From positions 22,988,501-23,052,500 of the forward strand of contig NC_135380.1 of assembly GCF_049243985.1 (NCBI RefSeq): 64,000 nucleotides of DNA. The letters are read 5' to 3'. The notes below the pieces were generated by a model. That model was not told the DNA's origin. It worked only from the letters and a program-made list of their open reading frames with translations, and ran no database searches. Source of the DNA: Paroedura picta. Lineage: Eukaryota; Chordata; Lepidosauria; Squamata; Gekkonidae. Both the position numbers and the translations under genes were made by a program. The number at the start of each line of letters is the position of its first letter. Positions within the stretch are counted from its first letter, which is position 1. Of this stretch, positions 1 through 12,465 are shown piece by piece.

Positions 1-110
1 CCCAGTTAAGGAGTTTCCCTTTCACCAGCAATACCATCTATGAGCCTATCAGTCAAAATAAAGCACCTGTATTATCTCTCCAGCCCCATCTGAGACTCAC
101 CCTTCTAACA

Positions 111-405
111 GGTTCTAGCTCAGCTTTTCATGAAATCCTGGGGTTTACCAAATGGGTGAAAGTTAATTATATATATAAATTTGTCAAACATTTATTGGAT
201 GATATGACTATATATATGGAAATGTCAACCCCCCATGGCCAATGATGAGCCTGGAGGGGGTGGGAAATGGAAGGGGCCCCAGGTGGGGGTGTACTCAGCT
301 ATGCTTCCCAATCATATTCTGCACAATTACACCAGTTCTGGGGTTTGTCAAAGCCTGAAGAATATTTCAGGGGTTTCTCAATGTTAAAAATGTTGAGAAA
401 GGCTG
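111..405 (+). repeat. Interspersed repeat, family R1 (copy 1)
   Basis: This is an older copy of the repeat seen again at 26830-27139. Both share the order: a head resembling TTTCTCAACCAGGG, a run on TTAATTAAT, a ATATGGTCATGTC-like stretch, GATGGGCCTGGAGGGG, and an end in TGTTGAGAAAGGCTG. The head and end are loosely inverted, which suggests a non-autonomous DNA transposon. The short open frame inside it is not a gene. Confidence 0.55.
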
Positions 406-459
406 CAATGTGGCCTCATTATATAGCTCCTTTTCTTTTAGGAGCGTAAGGAATATAAT

Positions 460-2740
460 AAAGTAGAGAATCAAAGCTTGTGTCTTACATAGCTACCAGT
501 TCCTAAAATAGACATTAGAGATTATGTTGTTTTATCCCTTTTCATATGTATGCTTCCTATAGCATATCAAATTCTTCACTAATCTATACAGCTTCAGCAA
601 AACATCAATAACTTAAATTTAACCATAGTCATATTTACATAATTTATTGTACATCACTGGTATTTGCATATTTAATTGGGAATCTTGAAACTTAACATCA
701 ACTTTATAATACAATATTTAATTAATGCAAAATATTTCCAGCCAACACGTGATCCCCAGTTAAAGTTCTACCAATCAGGGGCCATGAAAATTCAGACCAC
801 AGAAGAAAATCAGGCTTGTACATCATGAAGAAGATTTCACCTGCTGAATTTTTACATGTCCTCCAGCTGCTAAAGCTACTAGGAAGGCCAGTTGTCAGTT
901 CTATTGGGCTGGTGGGGAAAATGGGAAATAATGCTAAAAAAACAGAAGACATACTAGGGAATAAGATTTAAGTAAGATTATTCAGTTGCCCACCATTTTC
1001 AACATGGAGACATGAACCTACTTATACTGATTCAAACCATTAAGGTCAATATTGTCTACTCAGACTTCCAGCAATCTCCAGGGTTTTAGGCAGAGGTCAT
1101 TCACATCACCTACTGTCATATCCTTTAACTAGAGATAATTAACCTTGGATCTTCTGTATGCCAAACCCCCCTCCCCCCATGACCTGCTGTAAGTTGTGGT
1201 CATCAAAGTCAAATACATCATGCACTGTTTGTGTCTGAACTATTCAAAGTACTTAAGTGGTGTTTCTCTGTCCCTTATAGCAACATCATTCAATGCTAAT
1301 TCAATGCGCTCTAGAGCTGTAATTTCTTCCCACACACACATATTTACAAAAGTTTTTCAACTGTTAGACTAATTTTTAAAAATGTGGCTGAGGGCTAGAT
1401 TTGCTGTACTATTGCCGATACACACTTGTACTGAAAATACAAAAAACACAGCCAAACTGTCTAAATAAAGATAAATCTGCACATTCTAGCAAGCAATGTA
1501 TCTACTATCAGTCATCAAACTGCAGAGGGGAATGATTCTGTGCATAATAAGTAGACCAACTTAATGTCTCAACTATGAAAATGGGGGACATGTGCCTTCT
1601 TGCTGTAGATCAAGATTATTTCATTCACCAACTGTGCAAGTACAAAAGCGACCATAATTGACATGTATAAGTAACAGAAATAGTTCAGTTAATAAGGTAC
1701 AACAACCCAGCCATGACCCTGTAGCACAAGCAGCTACCGCAGAGGTACAAAGCAGTTTATGCAGTGTCTGAACCAACCACCTAAAAAGGCACTATCATCT
1801 TTGTGGGGAAAATGTCATTTACAACCTTAATTAATAAGCTTCAATAGAGCAACAAAGCCATTCTATTGCCAATTCAGACATTCTGAATGGATGGAAGAAT
1901 CAAATTGTTCCTACATTTCCTTTATACCAGTGCAGCCTGAAGATATATTGGCACAGGGAATCTGTGCTGGATAGCACCAATGTAGTGTTGTTGGTACCCA
2001 GGGCTGTCAGAACAGCAGTTGTGCAAAGGAGTAGGGGGAAACTGGGTGGAGTCTAGGCATATCATGGCATAATTGGGTCTTTGTCAAAATCCTATGCTTG
2101 ATAAGGGCATGGTCCAACCTTTCCCAAAGGCAAAAGAGGAGGCCTATATTAAGACACTCTCACTCATTGTAAAGTCAGAAGGACCTGCGCACACAATCTC
2201 AATAGTGGATAAGATTCTAACCAACTTTGTAGCTAATCACATCACAAGCAGAAAACACTAATCACATATAGCAAACAAACCACAGTATTTTGTTCCATGT
2301 TGAAAGAATGATGAGTACAAAAGGGGAGACTTTGCTGATGCATAAAGGAAGCACTTAACACAAATAAACAAACACCCAACAGTCAGGTAGAACAGGGGAA
2401 AGGGGCAAGTGAAGAACACTTCCCAGAACCTTCACTGCCTACCTAGCACAAGGAGAACTTCACTGAGGTTCCTACTGGAAAGTTCACTGTTTTCTTGGCA
2501 GTGAAAGGAGAGGAGACAGGTTGCCACTACACTATGTTGTGTTTTGACAATCACCTTTCCTACTGGAGTATGAATGCACACTAAACTTCAAAGACATCCT
2601 GATTCTTCACCCCACCTCTGCTTACTGCTGGCATGACAATAAATACAGTATCTGGGCTGCATGATGAAGTCTTTAATTGTTCTGTCATGTGTTGTTTAAA
2701 GTTTTAATAAATGGATTGTGTTGCATGCAGTGTTTTTAGT
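460..2740. other. Unassigned, mostly repeat-poor sequence
   Basis: I see no convincing coding exon or recognised repeat here. Two AATAAA-type signals lie near its right end (about 2638 and 2706 on the plus strand), so it could be part of a long 3' UTR of a gene lying to the left of the window. That is a guess from composition and signals only. Confidence 0.3.
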
Positions 2741-2741
2741 A

Positions 2742-3017
2742 TAGCTTGGTATAGTGGTTAAGAGCAGCCGCTTCTAATCCAGTGAGCCAGGTTTGACTCC
2801 CCACTCCCGCACATGCAGCCAGCTGGGTGACCTTGGGCTCGCCACAGCACTGAGAAAGCTGTTCTGACCAAGCAGTAATATCAGGGCTCTCCCAGCCTCA
2901 CCTACCTCACAGGGTATCTGTTGTGGGGAGAGGAAAGGAAAGGTGATTGTAAGCTGCTTTGAGATTCCTGGTAGAGAAAAGCAGCACATAAAACCCAACT
3001 GTTCTTCTACTACTACA
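2742..3017 (+). repeat. tRNA-derived SINE (family S1)
   Basis: The head reads GGTATAGTGGTTAAGAGC, an A-box-like start, followed by a B-box-like GGTTTGACTCC. The body holds CAGCTGGGTGACCTTGGGC, and the tail is TTCTTCTACTACTA. Related copies lie at 7684, 11293, 25362, 32166 and 63071. Confidence 0.8.
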
Positions 3018-3740
3018 GTGTGGAATCGCTGGATTGTCTCAGATGGATTTAAATCATTCTCCTTAAATAGCCGTTTGTGCTTCCTGTCCACTAGGCAGTA
3101 GGAATTGTCTGGGGAACTACTGTCATCTATCACTGGAGACACGTCTACAGTTTAAAAGGGAAAGAGGTATATGTATATATACCGATTATGGTCACCCTTT
3201 TAAAACCATTTACTTCAATAGATTTAGAAAGTAGTAACTCTGTTTAAGATTGTGCTTCTAGTGAGCATCATAACTATGTTTACATCGGTCTGTCCCTCAT
3301 CACATTCTGATGCTTTAAACAGTATACTGAGGCATGATCTTCAAACTAGACACTGGGAGATATTAAGTAAACAAAACAGTGCTTTGGTGCTTCTTTTTCC
3401 TAAATCAGATTAGCTGAGTATTAAGAGTCTACTTACTCCTGGAAATCCAGTGTGGATCAATGAGAGACCAGTCTCATGGAGCATTTTATTAATCGAGGGC
3501 ATTGCTGATGAAGGAAGAAAATAATATTTGCCTTAAAATCTTATCTTTCCTGTAACTTTGCACATGCTTGTGCCAAAACACAGTCTGTTGTACTGTTAAA
3601 AGAACCACTGTGGTAAGGTTTAGGATCTGTTGCATCATGTATAGCAGTTTGACATGTCCTAGAGGTGATGCTACCTCCTGTAAACAAATAAACAGAGACA
3701 CTTCTCTGATCCATTATCTCTCCTGTCATATGCCAGGCTT
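3018..3740 (-). other. Exon-like segments of an unidentified gene or gene relic
   Basis: Three minus-strand blocks have protein-like open frames next to splice-like signals. Block 1 (about 3671-3541) follows TTTGTTTACAG and reads with PLGHVKLLYMMQQ. Block 2 (about 3497-3431) follows CCTTCATCAG, reads INKMLHETGLSLIHTGFPG and runs into GTAAGT. Block 3 (about 3145-3018) follows a C/T tract and CTGTAG, reads SPVIDDSSSPDNSY and is cut off by the SINE at 2742-3017. Blocks 1 and 2 fit in phase, but the gap between them is only about 48 bases and starts with AT rather than GT. Blocks 2 and 3 agree in phase only if a second GT, four bases later, is the donor. I do not recognise the protein; it may be a decaying gene. 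Confidence 0.3.
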
Positions 3741-4064
3741 GCTCTGTTATTAGTGTAACTTGATTATTAGTGTGACATGATTAATTTTAAAGAGGAAGCT
3801 AACCAATCCCTCCTTGGGGCTGCCCATGTCAAAGGCTAATGACATAAAAAGACTGAAAAATACCATCTCAGAATGACACGTTGTTCTTGTTCAAGCTAAA
3901 CCAATTATCTGGCTTTATCGCAACAGGCAGGACTGCTGGAATCAGGATCATTGGATACCAAGAAGGAAGAAATTGGGGCCAAGGCCAGTTATGCCTAAGT
4001 ATTTTAGCAGACATAGTTTTTCTTGCACCCACACATGCTAAAATTCCTCTTCTGTCCTGCTATT

Positions 4065-4200
4065 TATTTATGTGTTTGTTTGTTTGTTTATTTATTTATT
4101 TATAGGCCACCCATCCTGCAATGGGCTCAGGACAGCTGACAAGACTAGCAAGAACAAATATTAATGTCAAATTGTTAAAAACTAATGGCATCTTAAAGGA
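4065..4200 (-). repeat. L2/CR1-group LINE 3' tail fragment
   Basis: A run of TTTATTTATTTATTTATA is followed by GGCCACCCATCCTGC and an AT-rich stretch. This is the inverted form of the usual lizard L2/CR1 tail, which ends in a cluster of AATAAA. Confidence 0.55.
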
Positions 4201-4309
4201 ATATCAGACCTCCTTTAGATCTAGGGCACGGACAGGCAAAAGAGTTTTGAAGGCTATAGGACCAATGAGAATAAAAGGAAGTGTTGATTGGTTAAAATCA
4301 ATATGAGGA

Positions 4310-5340
4310 ATTCAGTACTTCCTAAAACATCTATCTATCTGTATTGAAAAGAACATAATTGTTTTCTAGCTAGTCCTCCTCCCTGTTAGATTTGTTCTCT
4401 TTCCCAAATCAGTATATGTCATAACTCTTCCAGTCTGCCTTTCTTAATATATTAATATATTATTGCTTCCAGGGTGTACCGGTTTCTTTTCATGGCTCTC
4501 TTTGCTCTACCACCTGAGCTTTGCTTATCTTGATTTGAGGCATATCTGCCTCATTGATGATGCAGGAAATGGCATGCGGAAAAGATTTAGCCTTGTAGCT
4601 TATCAGGGCACTCATGGCTGATAGACTCAGTGCCTATTATCCATTATCTCCTCCAGTGCCATTATCAAGAGGAAACAGGGAACGCAATGCAAGGCCTAAA
4701 TTAACAGACATCTGCCATTTTAAAATTCAAGGATGCTTTGTTTAAAAAGAGCCTATAAAAATGTTTAGCAAACCATTCCCAATGCGCCCTGACTCATCTT
4801 GCTCGAGTGGCAAAGCAAGGTCAGTGAACAGCATCCACCTTGCATATAGGATGTCCACTGATGGAACCCAAGGACAAGCTATGACAAAAGCATAAATGCA
4901 GGGCTTTAGGTTGCTAATAGAGGCAGAGTCTATGTATGAAGAAGGCAGGCTGTTTGTTAAGTAAACAGTAGTTAAAGCTTGTGGGGTTTAGCATGGGGTT
5001 AAAATAAACAGAAACTAAAGAGGAATGGAGAGGAGTATATGTAGGAAAACAAAAAGGAAAGTGGGAATATCCTTTGAAAGACTGGGAACAGGGCAGGATT
5101 GTATGGGAATGTTAAACAGAGAAAGTGAATGGGCGCAGCTGAGGTCATAGAACTAATTGTGAAAAAGAAAGTTTGGAAAGTAAAAGGGAGGATATCTTAA
5201 TGATCAGTAATGTCCAATATATTTTTAATTACTTTGAACTCTGGAAGCAGGGGAAAACAATTTAAAGGAACCAAGTCTATGTTCAACAGGAAAGAATCAC
5301 AGCCTTGATCTGTTGAGAAAGTCTGAAGACAGGTGAAGGC
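4310..5340. other. Unassigned intergenic sequence
   Basis: No open frame with splice signals, no inverted-repeat element and no SINE or LINE head or tail could be supported in this stretch. Confidence 0.4.
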
Positions 5341-5343
5341 TGA

Positions 5344-6238
5344 GGGCCTTTACGCACGGGGATCTTTGTTGCAAATTGTTTGCGGAATGAAAAATCGCCA
5401 TTTAAAATAGTGGAATTCGTCGTTATGCATACCTGCCTTTGTAGTGGAATCAGTTGCGTTTTTTAGCGTTTCCCACAGGTTTCCGGTCTCGGCAGAAATC
5501 GCTAGAAAGGAAGCGCTCTTGCCAAGCTCGTCCCGCCCCTGGCCGTCAAGCAGCCAATGGGCAGCCGTTAGCATGCTCCCAAACAGCCCCTTTCCCTTTA
5601 AGAAAGGTTTAAAAAAAAAAAACAGACCCATAGCAACGAATCTAGGTAGATTCGTTGCAACGGAGAGACCCATCCAGCTGCCTAATGTGAGCTGTCGTTT
5701 GATCGTATGATTATTGCCACGCTGCCTCGAGTGATAAAAAAAAAATCCCCACCCCTCTCACGGGCCTGATTTTCGGCTGAATTAATGTGTAAAAAATAAA
5801 GGGACTTTATTTCAGCAAACGGGCTTTTATGTGGTTTGTGCTTAGTGACTAAAGGTAAAGGACTGAAGCCAGGGAAGCCTCTAAACAGAAAGAGGCTCGC
5901 TGGTGCGTTTATCCCCGCTCGCTCGGAGAAAAAAAAATGGCGATCGCTTCGCCGGAAGTTTGGAGGACAGGCTCAGGAGGAGGGACTTTGAAGAAACCGC
6001 AACAATGGTAACGCACAGGTCTTTATCGCTAGTGTTACAGATTGTTTGCAAGAGTGTAGCGCTTTCCGGAGGGTGAATCCACTTTTTGGGATTCCCCTGA
6101 AAGCGCTACAACGAAGCGCTTTTTGCTGATCGGTTTCAGGAGTGTTGCAGATTGTCTATGATGTCGTGCGTTAAGGCAAATCAATAGCGTTTTCAATTAG
6201 CAACCATTGTGCGATTTTGAAGCCGTGCAAAAAGCCCC
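5344..6238 (+). mobile_element. Non-autonomous Harbinger-type element, 895 bp
   Basis: The ends are inverted repeats: GGGCCTTTACGCACGG on the left against GGGGCTTTTTGCACGG read inward from the right (13 of 16 match). The element is flanked by TGA on both sides (5341-5343 and 6239-6241), the 3-bp duplication size expected of PIF/Harbinger. Its right 328 bases (5911-6238) line up with the right 327 bases of the large element at 12648-19939, including GCTCGCTCGGAG, a shared GAAACCGCAACAATGG and the AAGCGCTAC motifs. The left end also shares CCCACAGG-TTCCGGT and a CCC(A/G)TAGCAACG block. The coding middle is absent, so it should depend on a transposase supplied in trans. Orientation is set by collinearity with the large element. 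Confidence 0.88.
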
Positions 6239-6241
6239 TGA

Positions 6242-7683
6242 ATTTTGTCTTACATGTCAAGATGGTAGAGACTACTCTGGATCATGGTTGAAGCAAAGTG
6301 TCAATGTTGCAAATGGCAACTTTGATGAGTTGCTGGAGTTTGAATAGTTATGAAAAATATTTGCACCCACTAAGCCTGAAACATTCATATCAGCATTGCT
6401 GACCTTGCCCCTCTTCCCCTGGCATCCAGTCTGTATTTCTGTTGTCACCTCTCCATTCCCTGCATTAGCATTCTCCCTGCTGAAACTGAATGCATCTTGA
6501 ATGTAGAGAAAAGTGCAAAGATAGCTAGATTCATTTTCACTTTATGTTTAAGCAGGAGACTTGTCACACAAAAGACCTGTTATGTGTGTGATTTCAGTAA
6601 TAAAAGATTACGGTAATGCATTGAGACAAATAGCTCCAGTTTTGCTATGCCAGTGGCAGCTACACCTTTTCTAATGTTGGGGTAATGTACTTGCAGTTAG
6701 TTCTCCATGTTCCCAGCAACAGAGTCAAGAGCAACACAATAGCTATAGAAACAAAACCTAAATACAATCAAGCACACCATTGCTGGAAGTTCTACCACAA
6801 GTTAAAATTTAATTTTTTTCTAGGGGCAGTATAGTACCAGAGCATTATCTTTCTTTTAAATGTGCCAGTGAATTGAGTGGCATGGCAGCCATATTCCCCC
6901 CCCCCCCATGTTTTTCTTTCTCCCCTGTCATCTCCTTCCACTGTGGAGCACACTGATTGCTTTAAGAGATGTTGGTGGGTATGTAGTGGATAAAGAGGCA
7001 TGTGTGAATGCCTAGGAGAAACAACCTCTGTATCACTGCTTCAGTTGTGCATTTATTCTGTTGTTTTAAAATGTATATCCTGTTGAGCAGCTTGCAGTAA
7101 AAATGTAAAGATACATCATACAATGAAAAAAAAATTCCAAAAGGGGCTATGCCTTGGCAATATTAGTTGGGACATGAAGTCCTGGGGAAATATTTGCCTG
7201 GATTTCAAGTCTTGTAAAACTATTCTTCAGGAGTACTTAACGGGTCTGACCCCTAGCTATGCATGCATTCCACTGGTCTCCATTTACCCAGGATAGTTTC
7301 TATTTTCTGGTAAATCATTGTCTCTATTGTGTCCCTACTTTTGCCCTCTATTTAATCTATACATTTGTCCTGCATTCTTCAGCCAAAGGAACTCAAAGCT
7401 GCTTGAAAATGTCTTGTCAAAACATTATTTGTACAAATTGTTCTTCCTCCCGGAAACAGTTGAATCTTCCAGGTATTCACATGCATATGCATGCATCTGG
7501 AGTCTAGCATTCATGAGGGCCTGTGTAATTTACAACCTGTCATTTCACACTCTGCAGCTGGAGAAGCTGATTTTGATGCTTCAAATATGTAGTATGAGAC
7601 AATTTTGTTTCAGTGGCACAGCTTTAATCCAAAGAATGACATCCCACCATCTTTCAAGCCAGTGCTGGACAGGCTACTGCAAA
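6242..7683. other. Unassigned intergenic sequence
   Basis: This stretch holds only homopolymer runs, such as a C tract near 6897-6907, and short unrelated open frames. No gene or clear repeat could be supported. Confidence 0.35.
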
Positions 7684-7936
7684 GTAGAAGAAGAAAAAGA
7701 AGAAGAGTTGGTTCTTATACGCTGCTTTTCTCTACCAGAAGGAGTCTCAAAGTGGCTTACAATTGCCTTCCCCTTCCTCTCCCCACCACAGACACCCTAT
7801 TAGAGCTAGATAAGAACAGCTTTATCAGTGCTGTGGCGAGCTCAAGGTCACCCAGCTGGCTGCACGTGGGGGAGCACTGAATCAAACCTGGCTCGCCAGA
7901 TTAAAAGTTGGTGCTCCTAATCACTGCACCAGGTGT
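7684..7936 (-). repeat. tRNA-derived SINE (family S1)
   Basis: This is an inverted copy of the SINE at 2742. It begins with the AAGAAGAAGAGTTGGTTCTTATA tail region read inverted and ends in CCTAATCACTGCACCAGG, the complement of the tRNA-like head. The body carries GGTCACCCAGCTGG. Confidence 0.8.
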
Positions 7937-8562
7937 TAAAGAGTCTTCAGCACTGTGCAACCGTTTAGATATTGGCAACTGGAAATTGCAGCTTTCCAAC
8001 CATATTGTTATTTTATTTGTAAAATTAAGTTAAAGCTATGCACATCAAAGGGTAAAATCCCTTGCTTTAAAAAGGGTGATTAGTTGACCTTGTTGACAAC
8101 ATGACAGTAATTATTATTTTAGGCAGCCTGCACTTCTCTGACTGCCCAATAATATCCAACCAAACTTTCCTGGTATCTGGTATAAGATGGAGCGTCTCCA
8201 TTCATCATTGTAGGTGCATGTTGGTGACCAGAAAATGTCCCTGTTGTGATCCATGGTCAATAGACTTGCAACAATGGTTAAGCATAATTAGTTTTCAAGA
8301 CATGAGAAAGAGGAAGGTCATCTCCAGGCTCTGTGTGGTCATAAAAATACTTTTAAGTATAGGATATCCTGTTGTGGAGTCATTTAGTCCGCTCAAACCA
8401 CCGTTTATTTTGTAATCCTGTGTGATTTACAAATCTTTTCAGGAAAGGACTCCTTGTGGCCATATGCAGAAAACTGATGCAACCAAAACTCATTCTTGCC
8501 TTACAGAAAACATCCATATGATTTTACTAACCTTGAAGGAAATGGGAATTTAGGAGCGTCTA

Positions 8563-8660
8563 TTTATCTGTTTCTATCTATTTATAATTTGTATCCCACA
8601 TCCCCTTGAAGGAATTCAGTGCAGTGTACATGATTCCCATTTCCGCATTTTATCTATTCA
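8563..8660 (-). repeat. L2/CR1-group LINE tail fragment
   Basis: TATTTATAATTTGTATCCCAC followed by a moderately conserved block matches the inverted 3' tail pattern of lizard L2/CR1 elements. Confidence 0.4.
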
Positions 8661-8689
8661 ATAAACCAGTGAGGTTGACAGAATATGAC

Positions 8690-8842
8690 TGGGTTCAGGT
8701 CATCCAGAGAATATAACCATGGCTCCGCGGAGATAATGGGGGTTTTAATGGGGTTTTTAAGACTGTTGTTATTACCTGCCACGAGCCTGTTAGGGAGTGG
8801 CGGGAAATAAGCCGAATAAATAGACAAACAAATAAATATTAG
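8690..8842 (+). repeat. L2/CR1-group LINE tail fragment
   Basis: The block CTGCCACGAGCC, then GGGAGTGGCGGGAAATAAGC and a tail of AATAAATAGACAAACAAATAAAT, is the plus-strand 3' end of an L2/CR1-type LINE. Confidence 0.55.
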
Positions 8843-8955
8843 CATGAATCTTCCCTATGTAGTTCTCAATTCTAACCACTGTACAACACTGGTCCTTTAA
8901 TTCATGCAATACTTTTTATTCCTAGAATGTCACCTCTGTAGGTTCTCAAAGATAA

Positions 8956-10135
8956 ATTTTATTTATTTATTTATATTTAAATTTATATTCTCCACACTCA
9001 GACCGGATTACAAGATAAAATTATATACATTTAAATTAGATTTAAAAAAACATTAAAACAAGAATTAAATTCTAAAATTGCCCAGAGTGCCTTTGTCTCT
9101 CATATGGGAGAGAGAAAGGGAGGATCATACAGAGTAACCCTCATTAGTAGTTTTAACTTGATGGAATTTTGGCAGAGGGGCCAGAAGATTCAGATGTTAC
9201 TTGAGGTCTCATCCATAGGCCTGGCAGAACAGCTCCATCTTGTAATCCCTGCCAAACTGTCTAAGATCCTACAGGTCTCTGATTTTATTTGGCAGAGCAT
9301 TCCACCAGGCTGGGGCTAGGGCTGAAAAGACTCAGGCCCTGATTGAGGCTAGTTTAATCTGTTTTTTTCTTGCTATCTGTTTTATCTGGCCGCAGTGCTG
9401 TATTTGAATCTGTCCACTGGATCCCGATAGGAACACATGCAGCTGTGCTCTGGACCAGCTGAAGCTTCTGGACCTACTTCAAGGGTAGTCCTGTGTAGCC
9501 CGAGTTGCAGTAATCTAGCCTGGAAATGACAGGATCACTGTGGCTAGGCTGGGTGCTGACAGATAGGGTGCTAGTTGCTATGCTTGGCAATGATGATAAA
9601 AGGCCTGGTGGCTGACATTTGTGACCTGAGCCTCCATAGATAGTAAGGCATTCAGAGTCATACCCAAGCTCTTGGTGGTTGCCAAAGTTGTTAACTGGAC
9701 ATGATCAAGAGTCAGGAGTTGCTGTGGCCCATCTGGGGCATGTTGACCCAGTCAGGGTACCACCATCTTAACTGGATTTAACTTCACCCAACTCCATTTG
9801 AGCCAATATACCACAGCCTCCAGATATCCAGATATCTGGCCAGAGAATATGGGAGTGTGGACAGATGGCTGTCCATCAGTAAATATAGCTGGTTGCCATC
9901 AGCATATTGATGATACCCTAGCCTGAAACTATCAGTTGTGTGAGGGGATCCACTTAGATATTAAATATCAGGGAAAGAATAACTCCTTACAGGAACTCGC
10001 ATACTAGGGAATGCAGCTGGGAGGTTCTCTTCCCTAGCACCACCCTCTGTTCCTGACCTTGGAGGAAAGATTGCAGCCATTTAAAGGCAGCATCTTGAGA
10101 TCCTGTGTTGGCAGGGTTCAAATAATGGCTTCACC
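8956..10135 (-). mobile_element. L2/CR1-group LINE: RT domain remnant and 3' end
   Basis: Read on the minus strand, broken frames give WLQSFLQGQEQRVVLG and, further on, a degraded HQYADDTQLY-like block around GIINMLMATSYIY, followed by an LNP-like block. This is the reverse transcriptase core of the L2/CR1 group. The left edge (8956-9060) is the AT-rich, ATTTATTTATTTAT 3' tail. Stops and frame breaks show an old, 5'-truncated, dead copy. Confidence 0.75.
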
Positions 10136-10244
10136 ATTATTAGAAATGATCACAGATGAGATCTTACTATACGTAATAAATATATACAGGAGCACACTGC
10201 CGTTTTTTTAGTCCATTGGCATCAATAGGTACATGAGTCACTCT

Positions 10245-10457
10245 TAGGCTTGCCAGTTCCGGGTTGGGAAATACCTGGAGATTTGGGGTGTGGAACTCAG
10301 GGAGGGTGGGGTTTGGAGAGGGGAGGGAATTCAGTGTGTATAATACCATAGAGTCTACCTTTAAAAATAGCCATTTTCTCCAGGGAAGAAAATGTCATCT
10401 GGATATCAGTTGTAATCTCAGGAGTTCTCCTGCTATCATCTGGAGGTTGGCAACCCT
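10245..10457 (+). mobile_element. MITE, family M1
   Basis: The left end TTGCCAGTTCCGGG and right end GGAGGTTGGCAACCCTA are inverted relatives of TAGGGTTGCCAACCTCC. The body contains CCTGGAGATTTGGGG, an ATACCATAGAGTCTACC block and GCCATTTTCTCCAGGG. At least seven further copies occur in the window. No coding capacity. Confidence 0.7.
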
Positions 10458-11292
10458 ATTTGGATTTCTGTCCATTCTTCACCTCTATCATTGGAAGTCC
10501 TTTAGTTTCATATAATCTTTTCCTGCTCTATCCTTCACATACTTGTTATTGTAGTATCCTACACGAGCCAAAGCAGGGGCAGGGGAATCTGGAACCAGAA
10601 CCAAAAACAAACAGACAAAAAACCACACTTTACCCTGACTTGGAACTGTTATTCAGACACTTAATCTCCAAATCTAAATATTCCATTTAGTTATCATGGC
10701 TAAATGGAATCAACTAATGCTGATTAACTTCTACCAAACAGTTCAGCTAAGCAGGAGATTGAAATAATGGTTGGTTAGTAAAGCTTAACAATTATTGGCA
10801 GAGATTTTATTAAGTGACTCATGTTTTGTATCCAACCTTGCATTTATCAGATGAAAAACCTGAGTACAAAAGGGCAGACAGCTGAGACAGACTCTCCTTT
10901 TAAGTATGTTACCAATCTATAAAGCTATTTTAATATCAGAATTAAACTGGTGCTGCTATTCATCAGCATGAGCAGAAGGAGCCATTGCATCCACCCAGAC
11001 TCTCAGCCAATCAGATCTTTTCTGCCAACATAGCAATTTTTCTTTTGTTAGTTCATGGGAAGAGAAGAGATAGGAGATATGGAAGAAATTGTATTGGCAG
11101 GCAGAGCTTTGACCCTGAAGGAATAAGAACAGACTATGGGCACATAACAAAGTTTTATTATGCCTACCCACCAGTGCAATTTGAAGCCAGAAGTTTAAGA
11201 ATTCCTCTACATTGCTTTAGTGCCAAGAATGAGCTGAAACAGACTAGAACAATTCACTCAACCTGATAGCTTTATATCAGCAAGATTCCTAG

Positions 11293-11566
11293 AGCCAGTT
11301 TGGTGTAATGGTTAGGAGTGCGGACTTCTAATCTGGCATGCCAGGTTTGATTCTGCACTCCCCCACATGCAGCCAGCTGGGTGACCTTGGGCTTGCCATG
11401 GCACTGATAAAATTGTTCTAACCGAGCAGTGATATCAGGGCTTTCTCAGCCTCACCCACCTCACGGGGGGTCTTTTGTGGCGAGAGGAAAGGGAAGGTGT
11501 CTGTAAGCCACCTTGAGCCTCCTTCAGGTAGAGAAAAGTGGCATATAAGAACCAACTCTTCTACTT
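11293..11566 (+). repeat. tRNA-derived SINE (family S1)
   Basis: The head AGCCAGTTTGGTGTAATGG leads into GGTTTGATTCTGCACTCCC, CAGCTGGGTGACCTTGGGC, and a tail AGAACCAACTCTTCTACTT. Boundaries were judged by comparison with the other copies. Confidence 0.82.
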
Positions 11567-12187
11567 ATGGAGTAGAGCAAATAAAAAACAAAACTCAAAC
11601 TTCTGCAGGTGCTGCTGTTCTTAGTATTTTGGCACCACTATATACCAAATGGATAGGATCTTGGGAGAGTGCAATATGGAACACATATTCCCCCCCCCTC
11701 CATGCATTGGTTTATTTTTTCCTTTATCTTTCACACATCTTGAACAAAGGTAATATTTGCTTAGAGTATATTTTAAATCTTCCTTTCTCCTCTTTACTCA
11801 CCCCCATTAGCCACTAGTATGACTCCCTTTTTTACTGGCCCAGTTGTAAGTCCAGATCCATTTTCCTGCTAAGGAATGTGAGAAAACTTAACAGTTTCAT
11901 TAACAAAACTCACCACATTTGATGGGGAAAACCATTCTTAACCTATTAACTTTTGTCCTTTATTTACAGTACTTCTGTATGATCACAATAGCTTCATAAA
12001 ACACAGAAAAATGGCCCTTGGTTAAAAGTAGTCTCCAACAATTAAACTACAGTAGCAGTCCTATCTCCTGTGGTCTGTTTCATGAAGACGGATTCTCATG
12101 AGTATCTGAAGTAAAATAACAAAATTTGAGTGTTGGTCATAAAAGTGTTGCTGGACTCAAAATTTGCTCTACATTTACTTGGGTAAG

Positions 12188-12465
12188 CAGCCTCTTGTGG
12201 CGCAGAGTGGTAAGGCAGCCGTCTGAAAGCTTTGCCCATGAGGCTGGGAGTTCAATCCCAGCAGCCGGCTCAAGGTTGACTCAGCCTTCCATCCTTCCGA
12301 GGTCGGTAAAATGAGTACCCAGCTTGCTGGGGGGTAAACGGTCATGACTGGGGAAGGCACTGGCAAACCACCCCGTATTGAGTCTGCCATGAAAACGCTA
12401 GAGGGCGTCACCCCAAGGGTCAGACATGACTCGGTGTTTGCACAGGGGATACCTTTACCTTTACC
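12188..12465 (+). repeat. Sauria-type SINE, young insertion with 13-bp target duplication
   Basis: The tRNA-like head CCTCTTGTGGCGCAGAGTGG is followed by GGGAGTTCAATCCCAGC (B box), CCTTCCGAGGTCGGTAAAAT, GGCAAACCACCCCG and a tail built of ACCTTT units, as in the squamate Sauria SINE whose 3' end resembles the Bov-B LINE. TTACTTGGGTAAG flanks both sides exactly (12175-12187 and 12466-12478), so the insertion is recent and complete. Confidence 0.9.

Noticed and set aside
11293-11350. tRNA gene
   Set aside because: The A- and B-box-like sequence is the head of a dispersed SINE with several copies in the window; no complete cloverleaf can be formed that I can see.
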